Shown here: positions 16,118 through 26,411 of the stretch, in pieces
Numbering within the stretch: the stretch's first letter is position 1
Layout: every line of letters starts with the position of its first letter
NCBI RefSeq assembly: GCF_001427605.1
Contig: NZ_LMGZ01000011.1
Span: forward strand, 1 to 62,889
Direction of reading: 5' to 3'
Source: Devosia sp. Root635
GTDB taxonomy: Bacteria; Pseudomonadota; Alphaproteobacteria; Rhizobiales; Devosiaceae
Length of the DNA stretch: 62,889 nt
Notes under the pieces: generated by a model
The model's database searches: none
What the model saw: the letters and a program-made list of their open reading frames with translations, nothing else
What the model was told of the DNA's origin: nothing
Program-made: the position numbers and the translations under genes

Positions 16118-18453
16118 TACTTATGAACTACCGCTGAAATAAGCGGTTCCTCCTGTTGGGCGGATGCGGGTTCCGAGTGGCTCGAACCGTCCGCCGCTGA
16201 AGACTTGGTGGGGGATTGCAAGGGGAGCGTGAAGGTCACGCAGGCGCCGACGCGACCGGTGGGGTCGGGCTCGGCGTCGATCAGTTCGACGATGCCGCCA
16301 TGTTGCTCGATGATCTTGGCGACGATGGCGAGGCCCAGGCCGGTGCCCTTTTCCCGCGTCGTCATATAGGGCTCCAGCAGGCGCTGGCGGTTGTCCTTCG
16401 GCCAGCCCTTGCCATTGTCCGACACGGCAACGCGGGCATGGTTGCCCTCGAGCTGCGCCTCGACGGTTATGGTTGGTCTCCACTCGGAAGACATATCGAT
16501 GGATTCAAAGGCTTCCACCGCGTTCTTGATCAGGTTGGTAAGCGACTGCGCGATCAGCCGGCTATCGAACCAGGCGTGGATGGCCGCTTCGGGCAGGATC
16601 GTGTTGATGGTGATTTCGGGCAGCCGCACGCTTTCGAGGAACACGGCCTGCCGCACCGTGTCGCTGAGGTCGGCGACCTCGGGCGCCGCCTCGGGCATGC
16701 GGGCGAAGGCGGAAAATTCGTCCACCATGCGCCCGATGTCGCCCACCTGGCGGACAATGGTATTGATGCATTTGTCGAACACGTCGCGATCGTCCTCCAG
16801 CCTTGTGCCATAGCGACGGCGCAGCCGTTCGGCCGAAAGCTGGATGGGGGTCAGCGGGTTCTTTATCTCGTGGGCGATGCGGCGCGCCACGTCGGCCCAG
16901 GCGCTGGTGCGCTGGGCGGATTCGAGGTCGGTGATATCGTCGAAGGTCAGCACGTAGCCCTTGGATTCGGTGATCGAGCCTTCGCGGGTCAGTTGCACCT
17001 GATAAGTGCGCCGATCGGTTTCGTTGCCGAGCTGGATTTGGTCGCGCACCTGGCCGCGCCGGGCCGAGCGGGTGCGTTCCAGCGTCGGTGCCAGCAGCGG
17101 CATCACCTCCTCTATGGGTTCACCCATCAGGTCGATTTCGTCGCGGTCGAGCATTTCGCAGGCGCGGGCATTGACCAGCGTCACCGCGCCGAACGGGTCG
17201 AGCCCGATAATGCCGGCCGACACGCCTTCCACCACCGCCTCGGTGAATTGTCGCCGCTTTTCGTTCATCTCGCTGGCCGTCAGCAACGCCTCGCGCTGGC
17301 TCTTGAGCTGTTCGGTCATGCGGTTGAAGCCATTGCTGAGGTCGCGCAGGTCGCCCCTGCCCTCCTGCACCGGCACCTGCACGTCGAGGTCGCCATTGCT
17401 GACGCGGTTGGAGGCGATCATCAGGTTGCGGATCGGGTCGACGAAGCGGTTGGCCAGCGCAATGCCGATCCACAGGGCGGCCAGCAGCAGCACCACGGCC
17501 AGGCCCACATACATGATGGTGAAGGTGATCTGGAACACCAGCCGGTTGGACGCATATTCGCGGTATTCGGTGACGTTCTCGTCGGTGAGCTGCATATATT
17601 CGAGCACCTCGGCCTCCACCGGGCGAGCTACGAACAGATACGTATCGTCGTAGCCGCGTAGCTTGATGACCGAGCCCACGAGGTTGATCCGCCCCGGAGC
17701 AATGGCCGCCGGTATGCCTTCCACCAGCCCTTCGGTGATGCCCTCGGGCAATTGCGGATAGGCGCCCTGCACCGCGATCTGCGCCCGCATCAGCGTCTCG
17801 CCCTGCGCATTGACCAGCGACGTGAACGGCAGCGACCGTGTCACGGCCAAAGCCGTCAGGATGCGCTGGAAGCGATCCCCGTCCTCATCGAAGGTCGCGT
17901 GTGCCTGTTCCAGTTCCTCTGCCACCCAGATGACGTCGTCGCGCAGCACCTGCGCATGTTCGAGCAAATAGGATCGCGCAACCAGCCGGGAGCTTTCCAC
18001 CATGGCCCTGGTACGCTCGGAGAACCATTGGTCCAACCCCTGATTGAGGGCGATGGTCGCCACCACGGCCACGATGAACGCGGGAATGGCGGCGACCAGC
18101 GCGAACATGGTCACCATGCGGATCTGCAGGCCGGCGCCGGCCTGCCGCTGCATGCGGGCCTGGAACAGCAGCACCGCCTCGGTCACCACCAGCGCGATGA
18201 CCAGCAGCACGAGGACGCCGGTGACGATCCAGATCACCGTCCAGACCGTGGTGGATGGCTCGATATTGGTCGTTCCCGATAGAATCAGGAACGAGATCGA
18301 GGACATCAGCACCGAGGCGAAAACCACGACGAAGCCCAGGATGCGCAGGGATCGGTTGTTGCGTGCCGATGCAAATGGCGACCTGGCCGGCTTGGCCATG
18401 TCGCCGGCGACACCCTGCGGGGCCCCCTCATTTGTCGCCGCTACATCACTCAT
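16117..18453 (-). CDS. ntrY: Sensor histidine kinase NtrY
   Basis: Membrane kinase for NtrX. The 778-residue protein has three N-terminal membrane helices (about 38-135), a periplasmic or extracytoplasmic sensor region, a fourth helix (VGLAVVLLLAALWIGIALA), a HAMP domain, a PAS domain with FGAVTLVNARACEML, the H-box [20 protein letters not shown], and an HATPase domain with KGTGLGLAIV. I chose the ATG giving MSDVAATNE; a longer frame reaches 18576. A 309-base spacer with repeats separates it from ntrC. Confidence 0.93.
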   Translation of the reverse strand: MSDVAATNEGAPQGVAGDMAKPARSPFASARNNRSLRILGFVVVFASVLMSSISFLILSGTTNIEPSTTVWTVIWIVTGVLVLLVIALVVTEAVLLFQARMQRQAGAGLQIRMVTMFALVAAIPAFIVAVVATIALNQGLDQWFSERTRAMVESSRLVARSYLLEHAQVLRDDVIWVAEELEQAHATFDEDGDRFQRILTALAVTRSLPFTSLVNAQGETLMRAQIAVQGAYPQLPEGITEGLVEGIPAAIAPGRINLVGSVIKLRGYDDTYLFVARPVEAEVLEYMQLTDENVTEYREYASNRLVFQITFTIMYVGLAVVLLLAALWIGIALANRFVDPIRNLMIASNRVSNGDLDVQVPVQEGRGDLRDLSNGFNRMTEQLKSQREALLTASEMNEKRRQFTEAVVEGVSAGIIGLDPFGAVTLVNARACEMLDRDEIDLMGEPIEEVMPLLAPTLERTRSARRGQVRDQIQLGNETDRRTYQVQLTREGSITESKGYVLTFDDITDLESAQRTSAWADVARRIAHEIKNPLTPIQLSAERLRRRYGTRLEDDRDVFDKCINTIVRQVGDIGRMVDEFSAFARMPEAAPEVADLSDTVRQAVFLESVRLPEITINTILPEAAIHAWFDSRLIAQSLTNLIKNAVEAFESIDMSSEWRPTITVEAQLEGNHARVAVSDNGKGWPKDNRQRLLEPYMTTREKGTGLGLAIVAKIIEQHGGIVELIDAEPDPTGRVGACVTFTLPLQSPTKSSAADGSSHSEPASAQQEEPLISAVVHK

Positions 18454-18762
18454 AAATGCCCGAAAGCACTCCATCTCCGCCGCAGGAAGGCAGAGTCTGA
18501 CCCAATTCGGCCGACCCTTCAAGATAATTGTTGCTAAAATGTGACACTGACGACCGGCGCGCCTACTGCGCGTCAAATCGCTCCAGTGGAGCGATTTGAG
18601 GTCGTCAGGCCCGAAGCGCTACGCGCGCAGGGCCCGGACACGCCAAGAATCCAATCCAGTCGGCCGCCCGTTCCTGTGGAGCGTTTTCCGCGATTGAGGT
18701 CCGAAGAGCTAAGCTCGCAGGGCCCGACGTGCCGCAAACGCGGCTCCTCTTCTCCAAGGAAC
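18454..18762. repeat. ntrC-ntrY spacer with two 90-bp direct repeats
   Basis: This 309-base stretch has no credible gene. It contains two degenerate units exactly 90 bases apart: GTGGAGCG at 18586 and 18676, CCGAAG at 18611 and 18701, and CAGGGCCCG at 18628 and 18718. The first unit opens with the near-palindrome AAATCGCTCCAGTGGAGCGA within 18574-18598. These look like a dispersed intergenic repeat type. The ntrY promoter may also be here, but I see no clear boxes. Confidence 0.55.
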
Positions 18763-20211
18763 CTAGCCGTTTCGCCGGCTGTGCTTGACGATCTCGATGC
18801 TGTGCGTGCGGATTTTCTTGCGCAGCGTATTGCGGTTGAGCCCGAGCAGGTCCGCCGCCTTGATCTGATTGCCGCCGCAGGCATTGAGCGCCATGGCGAT
18901 CAGCGGCGCTTCCACCCGGTCGATGACCCGTTGATAAAGCCCCGCCGGCGGCAGGTTGGGCTCATATTCGCGCAGCAACTGCCCGACATGGGTTTCCACC
19001 GCGACCGATACATCCATCGGGCCGGCCGCCCCCTGCGCTGCCGGGCGTTCGGCAATGTTGAGTTCGTTCTGCACGATCTCGGCCGAGATCGATTCGTCGG
19101 CATAGAGGGCCGACAGGCGCCGCACCAGGTTTTCCAGTTCGCGGACATTGCCGGGCCAGGAATAGTTCTGCATCAGCTTGATGGCTTCGGGCGAGATCGA
19201 CTTGATCGGGTCGCCCTCGCGTTGCGCCGCATTGAGGAAATGCACGGCCAGGTCGCCCACGTCGTCGACGCGCTCGCGCAAAGGTGGCAAGCGGATCGGA
19301 ACCACGTTGAGGCGATAGTAGAGATCCTCGCGGAACAGGCCCTGGCGGATCATCTGGCTCAGGTCGCGATGCGTGGCAGCGACGATGCGCACATTGGTCT
19401 TGATCGAGGAGCGGCCGCCGACCATCGTGTACTCGCCCTCCTGCAGCACACGCAGGAGGCGCGTCTGGGCATCCATCGGCATGTCGCCGATTTCGTCGAG
19501 GAACAGCGTGCCGCCCTCGGCCTGCTCGAAGCGGCCCGACGAGCGCGTATTGGCGCCGGTGAAAGCGCCCTTCTCGTGGCCGAACAGTTCGGCCTCGATC
19601 AGGTCGCGCGGGATGGCGGCCATGTTGATGGCCACGAACGGCCCGTTGCGGCGCTTGCCGAAGTCGTGCAGCGCCCGCGCCACCAGTTCCTTGCCAGTGC
19701 CGCTTTCGCCGGTGATCATCACCGTGAGATCCGTCTGCATCAGCCGCGCCAAGGCGCGGTAGATGTCCTGCATGGCGGTGGAGCGGCCCACCAACGGCAT
19801 GGTTTCGCCGGGTTCCTCGGCGCGGCGGTCCGCCGTGGTCGGCTTCTTGGCATCGGCCAACGCCCGCGCCACCACCGACAGCACCTCGGTAATGTCAAAC
19901 GGCTTGGGCAGATATTCATAGGCGCCCACTTCCGAAGCGCGGATAGCGGTCATGAAGGTGTTCTGCGCACTCATCACGATCATCGGCAGGTCGGGCCGCA
20001 GCTTCTTGATCTTGGGCATCACCTCGAAGGCATTGCCGTCAGGCATGGCGACGTCGGTGATGAGGATGTCACCCTCACCCCGGCTGACCCAGTTCCACAT
20101 GGTGGAAATATTGCCCGTGGGGCGAACCTCATAGCCGGCTCGGGTCAGCGCCTGGTTGAGCACCATGCGGATGGCTGCGTCGTCATCGGCGAGCAGGACG
20201 ACATGGCTCAT
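18763..20211 (-). CDS. ntrC: Nitrogen regulation response regulator NtrC
   Basis: Sigma-54 activator of nitrogen-assimilation genes, phosphorylated by NtrB. The 482-residue protein has a receiver domain ([12 protein letters not shown] with the phospho-Asp), an AAA+ domain with Walker A GESGTGKE, an intact GAFTGA loop, Walker [14 protein letters not shown], and a C-terminal Fis-type helix-turn-helix ([16 protein letters not shown]). The ATG at 20211 overlaps the ntrB stop by 4 bases, so the two are translationally coupled. Confidence 0.96.
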   Translation of the reverse strand: MSHVVLLADDDAAIRMVLNQALTRAGYEVRPTGNISTMWNWVSRGEGDILITDVAMPDGNAFEVMPKIKKLRPDLPMIVMSAQNTFMTAIRASEVGAYEYLPKPFDITEVLSVVARALADAKKPTTADRRAEEPGETMPLVGRSTAMQDIYRALARLMQTDLTVMITGESGTGKELVARALHDFGKRRNGPFVAINMAAIPRDLIEAELFGHEKGAFTGANTRSSGRFEQAEGGTLFLDEIGDMPMDAQTRLLRVLQEGEYTMVGGRSSIKTNVRIVAATHRDLSQMIRQGLFREDLYYRLNVVPIRLPPLRERVDDVGDLAVHFLNAAQREGDPIKSISPEAIKLMQNYSWPGNVRELENLVRRLSALYADESISAEIVQNELNIAERPAAQGAAGPMDVSVAVETHVGQLLREYEPNLPPAGLYQRVIDRVEAPLIAMALNACGGNQIKAADLLGLNRNTLRKKIRTHSIEIVKHSRRNG

Positions 20212-21347
20212 TGCGCCGCTTCCTCTTTGGTGATGGCCTGGAATGCCCCGCTGGCAACGGGAAGGAGAATCCTGAACCTGGTGCGGCCCGGCCGGCTGTC
20301 GCAATCGATGACGCCGCCATGGTCGCCGACGATCTTGGCCACCAGCGCCAGCCCGAGGCCGGAGCCGTTGGTCTTGGTGGTGACGAAGGGATCGAACAGG
20401 AAGGGCAGAATATCGGGCGGCACGCCAGGACCGTTATCCTCGATGACGATTTCGAGCGGCAGGGAAATGCGCTCGGAAACGCCGGTCACCGCGATGCGGA
20501 TGCCGGGACGGAAGGCGGTGGAGAACTTAATCTCCGGTTTCTGTGTTCGCTCAATGGCTTCTGAGGCATTCTTCACTAGATTGAGGAATACCTGGATCAA
20601 CTGGTCCCGGTTGCCGAAAACCGGCGGCAAGGATGGATCGTACTCTTCGGAGAAGGCGATGCCGCGTGCCACGCCATTGCGCGCCAGCAGCTTCACTCGA
20701 TCCAGCACGACATGGATATTAATCGGCTCGCGCTCCATCGGGCGCTCGTCGCCGAAGACTTCCACCCGGTCGATCAGATGCACGATGCGGTCGGTTTCCT
20801 CGCGGATCAGCCGCGCCAGCGGGATTTCGTCGCTGCTGACCGTCTGTTCCAGCAATTGCGCCGCGCCGCGAATGCCTGAAAGCGGGTTCTTGATCTCATG
20901 CGCCAGCATCGAGGCGAGGCCGGTCACCGAGCGCGCCGCGCCGCGCGACACCATCTGGCGGTCGATCTTGTCGGCCATGGTGCGCTCCTGGATCAGCAGC
21001 GCCACTCGGCCGTCGCTGTCCGATAGCGGGCTGGCAAACACATCGGCGATACGCTCGTCGCCAAAGCGCGACGAGCCGATACGCACGCGATATTCGGTCA
21101 TCGGTGCCCGCCGTGCCGCCACCGTTTCCACCAGCCCGATAATGGGCGAGCCGAAGGCGATGAGGTCATCCAGCCGCTGCCGCGTCAGCACGCTCAGCGA
21201 AGCCCCGAAAAACGCCTCGGCGGCATAGTTGACGAAAGTGATCTCGCGATCCTCACCACAGACGATGATCGGCTGCGGCAGCGCCTGCAGCACGGCGGTC
21301 GATGGAACGGGGCCGGCAGCAGGCGCCGGAGCCTCGATGGCGCTCAT
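20208..21347 (-). CDS. ntrB: Nitrogen regulation sensor kinase NtrB
   Basis: Soluble kinase/phosphatase controlled by PII that phosphorylates NtrC. The 379-residue protein has an N-terminal PAS domain ([13 protein letters not shown]), the H-box [21 protein letters not shown]-box [10 protein letters not shown] and G-box [14 protein letters not shown]. No membrane segment is seen. It overlaps dusB and ntrC by 4 bases each, forming a dusB-ntrB-ntrC operon. Confidence 0.96.
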   Translation of the reverse strand: MSAIEAPAPAAGPVPSTAVLQALPQPIIVCGEDREITFVNYAAEAFFGASLSVLTRQRLDDLIAFGSPIIGLVETVAARRAPMTEYRVRIGSSRFGDERIADVFASPLSDSDGRVALLIQERTMADKIDRQMVSRGAARSVTGLASMLAHEIKNPLSGIRGAAQLLEQTVSSDEIPLARLIREETDRIVHLIDRVEVFGDERPMEREPINIHVVLDRVKLLARNGVARGIAFSEEYDPSLPPVFGNRDQLIQVFLNLVKNASEAIERTQKPEIKFSTAFRPGIRIAVTGVSERISLPLEIVIEDNGPGVPPDILPFLFDPFVTTKTNGSGLGLALVAKIVGDHGGVIDCDSRPGRTRFRILLPVASGAFQAITKEEAAQ

Positions 21348-22345
21348 GCGGCAACCCTCTGCTCACTGGAAAAGATGGCAGCGATCTGCCGCAGCACATC
21401 GGCCGGCACATCATTGTTGAGAAAGGCATTGCGGGCCGGCTTGTCGAGCACGACGCCCGCTGCCTCGGTGTACCAGTCGAGATGCTTGCGCGCCGCCCGC
21501 AGGCCAACCGCTATGCCATACTCGACCAGCATGTCCTCGTAATGCTCGGCCACCAGCGCGACCAGTTCATCGCCCTGCGGTGCCGCAGGGCCCGCCTGCC
21601 CCGCCAGCCCTGCCCCGATCTGCGCCACAGCCCATGGCCGCCCCTGCGCGCCACGACCGAGCATCACGGCCGCAGCCCCGGACTGTTGCAGCGCCTCGCG
21701 CGCCGATGCCAGGTCGACAATATCGCCATTGACCACGACGGGCACGTCCACGGCTTCCGCGACGGCCCGCACCAGTTCCCAGCGCGCAGAACCCTTGTAG
21801 AATTGCTGCCGCGTGCGGCCATGTACCGTGATCATCTGCACGCCGGCATCGACGGCCCGCCGCGCCATCTCAGGCGCGTTGAGACTGTCATCGTCCCAGC
21901 CCAGCCGCATCTTGACCGTTACCGGCAGCGGCGTCGCGCTCACCACGGCATCGATCAGCGTCATGGCATGGTCCGGCACGCGCATCAGTGCCGAGCCGGC
22001 ATAGCCGTTGGTCACCCGCTTGGAGGGGCAGCCGAAATTGATGTCGATGATGTCGGCGCCCGCATCCTGGGCGATTTTCGCCCCGCGCGTCATCCATTCG
22101 GCCTCGCAGCCGGCCAGTTGTACCATATGCGGCAGGCTGCCGGGCTTGCCCAGCTTGCGCGCCATGTCCTGGTTGCCCACGGCTAGCGCATTGCTGGCAA
22201 TCATCTCCGACACCACCATGCCGGCGCCGAAGCGCTCGGCGAGCTTGCGGAACGGGCGATCGGTAATTCCGGCCATCGGCGCCAGAAAAGCATTGTTGCG
22301 AACCGTATGGTTCCCGATGCTCAACTTGCAGGCAACCTCAGACAC
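21344..22345 (-). CDS. dusB: tRNA-dihydrouridine synthase DusB (NifR3)
   Basis: Flavoenzyme that reduces uridine to dihydrouridine in the tRNA D-loop. The 333-residue TIM-barrel protein has NAFLAPMAGITDRPFRKLAE at the N-terminus, the catalytic-cysteine loop FGCPSKRVTNGYAGSAL, and VTVKMRLGWDD and ITVHGRTRQQFYKG for FMN and substrate binding. It is the first gene of the ntrBC operon, the nifR3-ntrBC order known in Alphaproteobacteria. Confidence 0.95.
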   Translation of the reverse strand: MSEVACKLSIGNHTVRNNAFLAPMAGITDRPFRKLAERFGAGMVVSEMIASNALAVGNQDMARKLGKPGSLPHMVQLAGCEAEWMTRGAKIAQDAGADIIDINFGCPSKRVTNGYAGSALMRVPDHAMTLIDAVVSATPLPVTVKMRLGWDDDSLNAPEMARRAVDAGVQMITVHGRTRQQFYKGSARWELVRAVAEAVDVPVVVNGDIVDLASAREALQQSGAAAVMLGRGAQGRPWAVAQIGAGLAGQAGPAAPQGDELVALVAEHYEDMLVEYGIAVGLRAARKHLDWYTEAAGVVLDKPARNAFLNNDVPADVLRQIAAIFSSEQRVAA

Positions 22346-22361
22346 GAACTGCCCCAGAAAT

Positions 22362-22403
22362 GGTCATTTTAAAAAGAATGCCTGCACAATAATCAAAATG
22401 ACC
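22362..22403. promoter_or_regulatory. Inverted repeat and likely dusB-ntrBC promoter
   Basis: GGTCATTTT (22362-22370) and AAAATGACC (22395-22403) are perfect 9-base arms around 24 bases in the dusB/ispDF divergent spacer. On the minus strand they overlap a plausible promoter: TTGATT, then 17-19 bases, then a TTTAAA/TAAAAT -10 box. It could be an operator with a bound dimer on each face. Confidence 0.4.
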
Positions 22404-22524
22404 GGCAGCGCAACACCTTATATGGCGCCTGCGGCGGTGCGGCAGCCCTGCACTTGCCGCATGCCATGACGGGCGCTAGACCATTGATATGTGACGGTTT
22501 CAAGTCCAGGTTGCCCGGTTTTCA

Positions 22525-23715
22525 ATGCGTCAGAAGTCAATAGCCGTCATCGTTGTCGCCGCCGGCAAAGGTGAACGCGCCAGCGCCGATGGTTCCGCCG
22601 ACCCCAAGCAGTATCGCCGGGTCGCCGGCTCCCCCATATTGGCGCGCACGGTCCGCGTCTTTCTCGATCTGCCCTACGTCACCAGCGTCCTCGCCGTAGT
22701 CCATGCCGATCACGCCGACCGCTACGCCGCGCTGGACCTGGCCGACACCCGGTTGCTGCCGCCGGTAGTTGGCGGCGCCTCGCGGCAGGCATCGGTGCTG
22801 GAAGGGCTCAAGGCCCTGGCGCCGCATCGGCCTGACCTGGTGCTCATCCAGGATGCCGCTCGGCCTTTTGCGACGCGGCAGGTGGTCCGTGATGTCTTGG
22901 CAGCACTCGATCAATATGAGGGTGCCTTGCCCGTCTTGCCGGTCACGGACACCATCAAGCGCTCGCTCGACGGAAGGCAGGTCGCCACCACCGAGGATCG
23001 AGGTCAGCTTTTCGCGGCACAGACCCCGCAGGGCTTCCGCTTCGACCAGATATTTTCCGCCCATATGCGCGCCTCGACCATCCGCCGCCAGTTCACCGAC
23101 GATGCCGAAATCGCCGAATGGGCGGGCCTGCGCGTCGCCATGGTCATGGGCGACCGCGACAATATCAAGATTACTCATCCCGAAGACTTCGCCCAGGCGG
23201 AGCGCATCCTGTCTGGAGAAACCATCGTGGAAACCCGCATCGGCTCAGGCTTTGATTTCCATCAGTTCGAGCCTGGCGATGCCGTGTGGCTGGGCGGGGT
23301 GCGCATTCCGCATCACGCCAGGCTCAAGGGCCATTCCGACGCCGACGTGGCGCTGCATGCCTTGACTGACGCCATTCTCGGCGCCATCGGCGAAGGCGAT
23401 ATCGGTGTGCATTTCCCGCCCTCCGATATGCAGTGGCGCGGCGCTGCCTCCACCATCTTCCTCAAGCATGCCGGGGACCTCGTGGCCAAAGCCGGCGGTC
23501 GTATCGTCAATCTCGACGTGACAATCGTTTGTGAAGCGCCGAAGATCGCCAGTCATGTTCCGGCGATGCAGCGTGTCATCGGCGAAACACTGGGCATCGC
23601 GCCGACACGGATCGCCGTCAAGGCGACGACAAGCGAGAAGCTCGGATTCATCGGGCGGGAGGAAGGCATGGTGGCCATGGCCAGTGCAAGCGTAGAAATG
23701 CCGAGGGTCGATTGA
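22525..23715 (+). CDS. ispDF: Bifunctional IspD/IspF of the MEP isoprenoid pathway
   Basis: One protein makes CDP-methylerythritol (IspD) and then methylerythritol cyclodiphosphate (IspF). Of 396 residues, about 1-228 form IspD (start VIVVAAGKGERA, QDAARPFAT, FAAQTPQGFR) and 235-396 form IspF (GSGFDFHQF with the metal-binding Asp and His, GHSDADVALHAL, GDIGVHFPPSD). The fusion is typical of many Alphaproteobacteria. The stop overlaps the cinA start by one base. Confidence 0.96.
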   Translation: MRQKSIAVIVVAAGKGERASADGSADPKQYRRVAGSPILARTVRVFLDLPYVTSVLAVVHADHADRYAALDLADTRLLPPVVGGASRQASVLEGLKALAPHRPDLVLIQDAARPFATRQVVRDVLAALDQYEGALPVLPVTDTIKRSLDGRQVATTEDRGQLFAAQTPQGFRFDQIFSAHMRASTIRRQFTDDAEIAEWAGLRVAMVMGDRDNIKITHPEDFAQAERILSGETIVETRIGSGFDFHQFEPGDAVWLGGVRIPHHARLKGHSDADVALHALTDAILGAIGEGDIGVHFPPSDMQWRGAASTIFLKHAGDLVAKAGGRIVNLDVTIVCEAPKIASHVPAMQRVIGETLGIAPTRIAVKATTSEKLGFIGREEGMVAMASASVEMPRVD

Positions 23716-24224
23716 TGGCAGTTAAAAAGCCGGACGCCACCTTCGATCCAGGCAAGCGGATCATCGATCTGCTCACCGAGAAGAAGCAGACCATTGTCAC
23801 TGCCGAAAGCTGCACCGGCGGCATGGTCGCCTCGGCGCTGACCGATATTCCGGGCGCTTCCGCCGCCCTCTATGGCGGCTATGTCACCTATGCCAATACC
23901 GCCAAGTCGCGCATGATCCATGTGCAGGCGCGGCTGATCCGCGACTATGGCGCGGTCAGCAACCAGGTGGCCCGCGCCATGGCCGACGGCGCCCGCAATA
24001 CCGCGCGCGCCGACTATGCCGTCTCGGTCACCGGCATTGCCGGCCCGGATGGCGGCAGCGAAAAAAAGCCGGTCGGGTTGGTTTACGTGGCGGTGTCGTC
24101 GGAGCTGGCCACCGTTGTCATCGAACACCGCTTCGGCGACCTGGGCCGCGACGGCATCCGCAAGGCCAGCGTCCAGGCCGCACTGGACCTGGTGCTGCAG
24201 GTGCTGACCAGCGACAAGGACTAA
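23715..24224 (+). CDS. pncC: CinA-family nicotinamide-nucleotide amidase (PncC)
   Basis: Stand-alone C-terminal CinA domain that deamidates NMN to nicotinate mononucleotide in NAD recycling. The 169-residue protein has TAESCTGGMVAS near residues 31-42, GAYTYAN-like GGYVTYAN, and SVTGIAGPDGGSEKKPVG. The N-terminal MoeA-like domain of full CinA is absent, as usual for this type. The ATG at 23715 is preferred to a TTG 3 bases earlier; it is coupled to ispDF. Confidence 0.9.
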   Translation: MAVKKPDATFDPGKRIIDLLTEKKQTIVTAESCTGGMVASALTDIPGASAALYGGYVTYANTAKSRMIHVQARLIRDYGAVSNQVARAMADGARNTARADYAVSVTGIAGPDGGSEKKPVGLVYVAVSSELATVVIEHRFGDLGRDGIRKASVQAALDLVLQVLTSDKD

Positions 24225-24230
24225 TCCGCC

Positions 24231-24596
24231 TCAGGCACCGACCAGCACGAACACGTTGCCATCAGGCGCTTCCATCACCGCGACATGGCCGGACTCCGTG
24301 GCAAACGGCTCCCGTATCCAGGTCACGCCCGCATAGCCCCGGAGTTCGGCAAAGGTCGCCCTTACGTCGTCGACCGCCAGTTCGACTTCGGGGAAATCGA
24401 TATCCGCATTGTCGCTCAGCACCAGCTCGGAACTGGCCACATCGGGAAATTTCAGGCCGATCAGCGTCCAGATGCCGCCGTCAGGTCGCGGCCGCTCGAT
24501 GATCCAGCCGCGCGTCAGTCCCAATGACAGGTAAAAGGCTTCCGACGCGGCAATATCCTTCGTCGGCATGCAGACACATTCGATTTTGCGGATCAT
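24231..24596 (-). CDS. VOC-fold (glyoxalase/bleomycin-resistance-like) protein
   Basis: The 121-residue protein has two beta-alpha-beta-beta-beta units of the vicinal-oxygen-chelate fold: MIRKIECVCMPTKDIAASEAF at the start of the first and VELAVDDVRATFAEL then VAVMEAPDGNVFVLVG in the second. Metal ligands are not clear, and the substrate is unknown. It is convergent with pncC, 6 bases between the stops. Confidence 0.75.
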   Translation of the reverse strand: MIRKIECVCMPTKDIAASEAFYLSLGLTRGWIIERPRPDGGIWTLIGLKFPDVASSELVLSDNADIDFPEVELAVDDVRATFAELRGYAGVTWIREPFATESGHVAVMEAPDGNVFVLVGA

Positions 24597-24634
24597 GGAT
24601 CACCCCGATTGAGTCCCCGAACAAATCGGGAACA

Positions 24635-25081
24635 TCAGTCACCATAGCGGCGATCGGCCTCGTCTGCAAATGCCTGCATGATTTCGTCCTGCTTCGCCGC
24701 GAAAGCCGGCTCGGCCACCGCGGCGATGAAGGGATTGGAAATCTTGAAGTCGATCTCGAACCGAACCCGCGTTCCCATGCCCTCGGGCTCGAAGCTCCAG
24801 ACGCTGTCGAGATAGGCGAAGGGGCCATCCACCGCCTTGGCCGTGATGGTCAGCGCCTGATGGTCCAGCGTCACCCGGCTGGTATAGGCCTGCGTGATCG
24901 GCCCGAAGAACAGCGTCATCTTCGCCAGCCGCACGTCCGCTTCCCCGGAAGCGGGATCCTTGCGAATGTCCATCGCCTTGCAGTTGGGAATGAAGCGCGG
25001 ATAGTCGTTCAGGTCGGCGACGATCTCGAACATGCGCTGGGGCAGGTGCGGCACATGCCGCTCGAAAAAACGCTTCATCAA
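24635..25081 (-). CDS. RatA/COQ10-like START-domain protein
   Basis: The 148-residue protein is of the polyketide-cyclase/START type similar to mitochondrial COQ10 and E. coli RatA, with [19 protein letters not shown] at the N-terminus and [11 protein letters not shown] towards the C-terminus. COQ10 homologues are thought to bind ubiquinone; the RatA toxin role is not general. It overlaps lipA by 4 bases (ATGA), a frequent pairing in Alphaproteobacteria. Confidence 0.86.
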   Translation of the reverse strand: MMKRFFERHVPHLPQRMFEIVADLNDYPRFIPNCKAMDIRKDPASGEADVRLAKMTLFFGPITQAYTSRVTLDHQALTITAKAVDGPFAYLDSVWSFEPEGMGTRVRFEIDFKISNPFIAAVAEPAFAAKQDEIMQAFADEADRRYGD

Positions 25082-26031
25082 TGCCCCAGCCGTGCCATCC
25101 GCGCCGCCTTCAGCCGTGCAAAGTCCTCGCCGGCATGATGCGACGAGCGGGTCAGCGGGCTGGACGACACCAGCCCGAAGCCTTTGGCCGCGGCCACCGT
25201 GGCGTAGGACTTGAACTCGTCCGGCGTGACGAAGCGGATCAGCGGCGTGTGCTTCTTGGTCGGCTGCAGATACTGCCCGATGGTCAGGAAATCCACATCG
25301 GCCGATCGCAGGTCATCCATGAGCTGCAGCACTTCGTTCCGCTCCTCGCCCAGCCCCACCATGATGCCCGACTTGGTGAACATGGTCGGGTCGAGTTCCT
25401 TGACCTTCTGCAGCAGGCGGATCGAGTGGAAATAGCGCGCGCCCGGCCGCACCTTCAAATATTTCGACGGCACCGTTTCCAGATTGTGGTTGAACACGTC
25501 GGGCTTGGCCGCCACCACGATTTCCAGCGCGCCTTCCTTGCGCAGGAAGTCCGGCGTCAGGATTTCGATCGTGGTCCGGGGATTACGGGCGCGGATCGCC
25601 AGGATCACGTCGGCGAAATGCTGCGCTCCACCATCGGCCAGGTCGTCGCGGTCCACCGAGGTAATGACCACATGCTCCAGCCCGAGCTTTTCCACTGCCT
25701 TGGCGACATTCTCGGGCTCATTGGGATCGAGCGGCCCCGGCAGGCCGGTGCGCACATTGCAGAAGGCGCAGGCGCGGGTGCAGATCTCGCCCATGATCAT
25801 CATGGTCGCGTGCTTCTTGGACCAGCATTCCCCGATATTGGGGCAGCCGGCTTCCTCGCAGACCGTCACGAGATTGTTCTCGCGCACTATTCTCTGGGTT
25901 TCCTTGTAGACCGGGGAGCCCGGCGCCTTGACGCGAATCCAGTCGGGCTTGCGCAGCACCACGCTGTCGGGCCGGTTGGCCTTTTCCGGGTGGCGGGGTT
26001 TCAGCGCCGAATTGTCGATCAGAGTGACCAT
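25078..26031 (-). CDS. lipA: Lipoyl synthase
   Basis: Radical-SAM enzyme that inserts two sulfurs into octanoyl groups on lipoyl domains, here of the PDH subunits encoded nearby. The 317-residue protein has both [4Fe-4S] motifs: [13 protein letters not shown] (auxiliary cluster) and [10 protein letters not shown] (SAM cluster, CxxxCxxC), and the C-terminal [11 protein letters not shown] with the RSSxxA motif. Separated from the upstream GlsB gene by 13 bases. Confidence 0.96.
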   Translation of the reverse strand: MVTLIDNSALKPRHPEKANRPDSVVLRKPDWIRVKAPGSPVYKETQRIVRENNLVTVCEEAGCPNIGECWSKKHATMMIMGEICTRACAFCNVRTGLPGPLDPNEPENVAKAVEKLGLEHVVITSVDRDDLADGGAQHFADVILAIRARNPRTTIEILTPDFLRKEGALEIVVAAKPDVFNHNLETVPSKYLKVRPGARYFHSIRLLQKVKELDPTMFTKSGIMVGLGEERNEVLQLMDDLRSADVDFLTIGQYLQPTKKHTPLIRFVTPDEFKSYATVAAAKGFGLVSSSPLTRSSHHAGEDFARLKAARMARLGH

Positions 26032-26044
26032 GAGGTCTCCGCTT

Positions 26045-26302
26045 CTAGGCGATCAGTCTTGCGATGATCACCACGATGATGGCGCCAACCGTCGAGGTCA
26101 CGATCTGGCGCACCAGATCGTTGCGGATGCCCAGATCGATCCGCAGCGCCGTGAACAGATACCCTCCCACAAACGAACCGATCACCCCGCTGATAAGGTA
26201 AGTGATCAGCCCGCCGCCTCCGACGATAAGGCTGGCGAGAAAGCCCGCCACAATGCCGATGCCGAGAAACACCAGGATTGCGCGATTGTTGTTGCCACCC
26301 AT
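26045..26302 (-). CDS. GlsB/YeaQ/YmgE-type stress membrane protein (copy 1)
   Basis: The 85-residue protein has three hydrophobic segments with the glycine-rich pattern of transglycosylase-associated (YeaQ/YmgE) proteins: [35 protein letters not shown] and [14 protein letters not shown] took the ATG at 26302; a longer frame adds a basic non-conserved leader. A similar gene is 109 bases upstream. Its role in stress is only known from homologues. Confidence 0.8.
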   Translation of the reverse strand: MGGNNNRAILVFLGIGIVAGFLASLIVGGGGLITYLISGVIGSFVGGYLFTALRIDLGIRNDLVRQIVTSTVGAIIVVIIARLIA

Positions 26303-26411
26303 GGTGAAGCCTCCGCCCGCACTTTGCCGTTCCGGTAATGCCATTCTTCGTGCCCTCTCAAACGCTCGACGGGATATTGCGTCTCCCAGAGCGCCCTTCA
26401 AGCCCCAGCTC

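Noticed and set aside
18541..21228. 895-codon open frame opposite ntrC and ntrB
   Set aside because: It is the complement of two clear genes (ntrC, ntrB), has no recognisable domain and is rich in Arg/His/Ala as expected for a GC-driven antisense frame.
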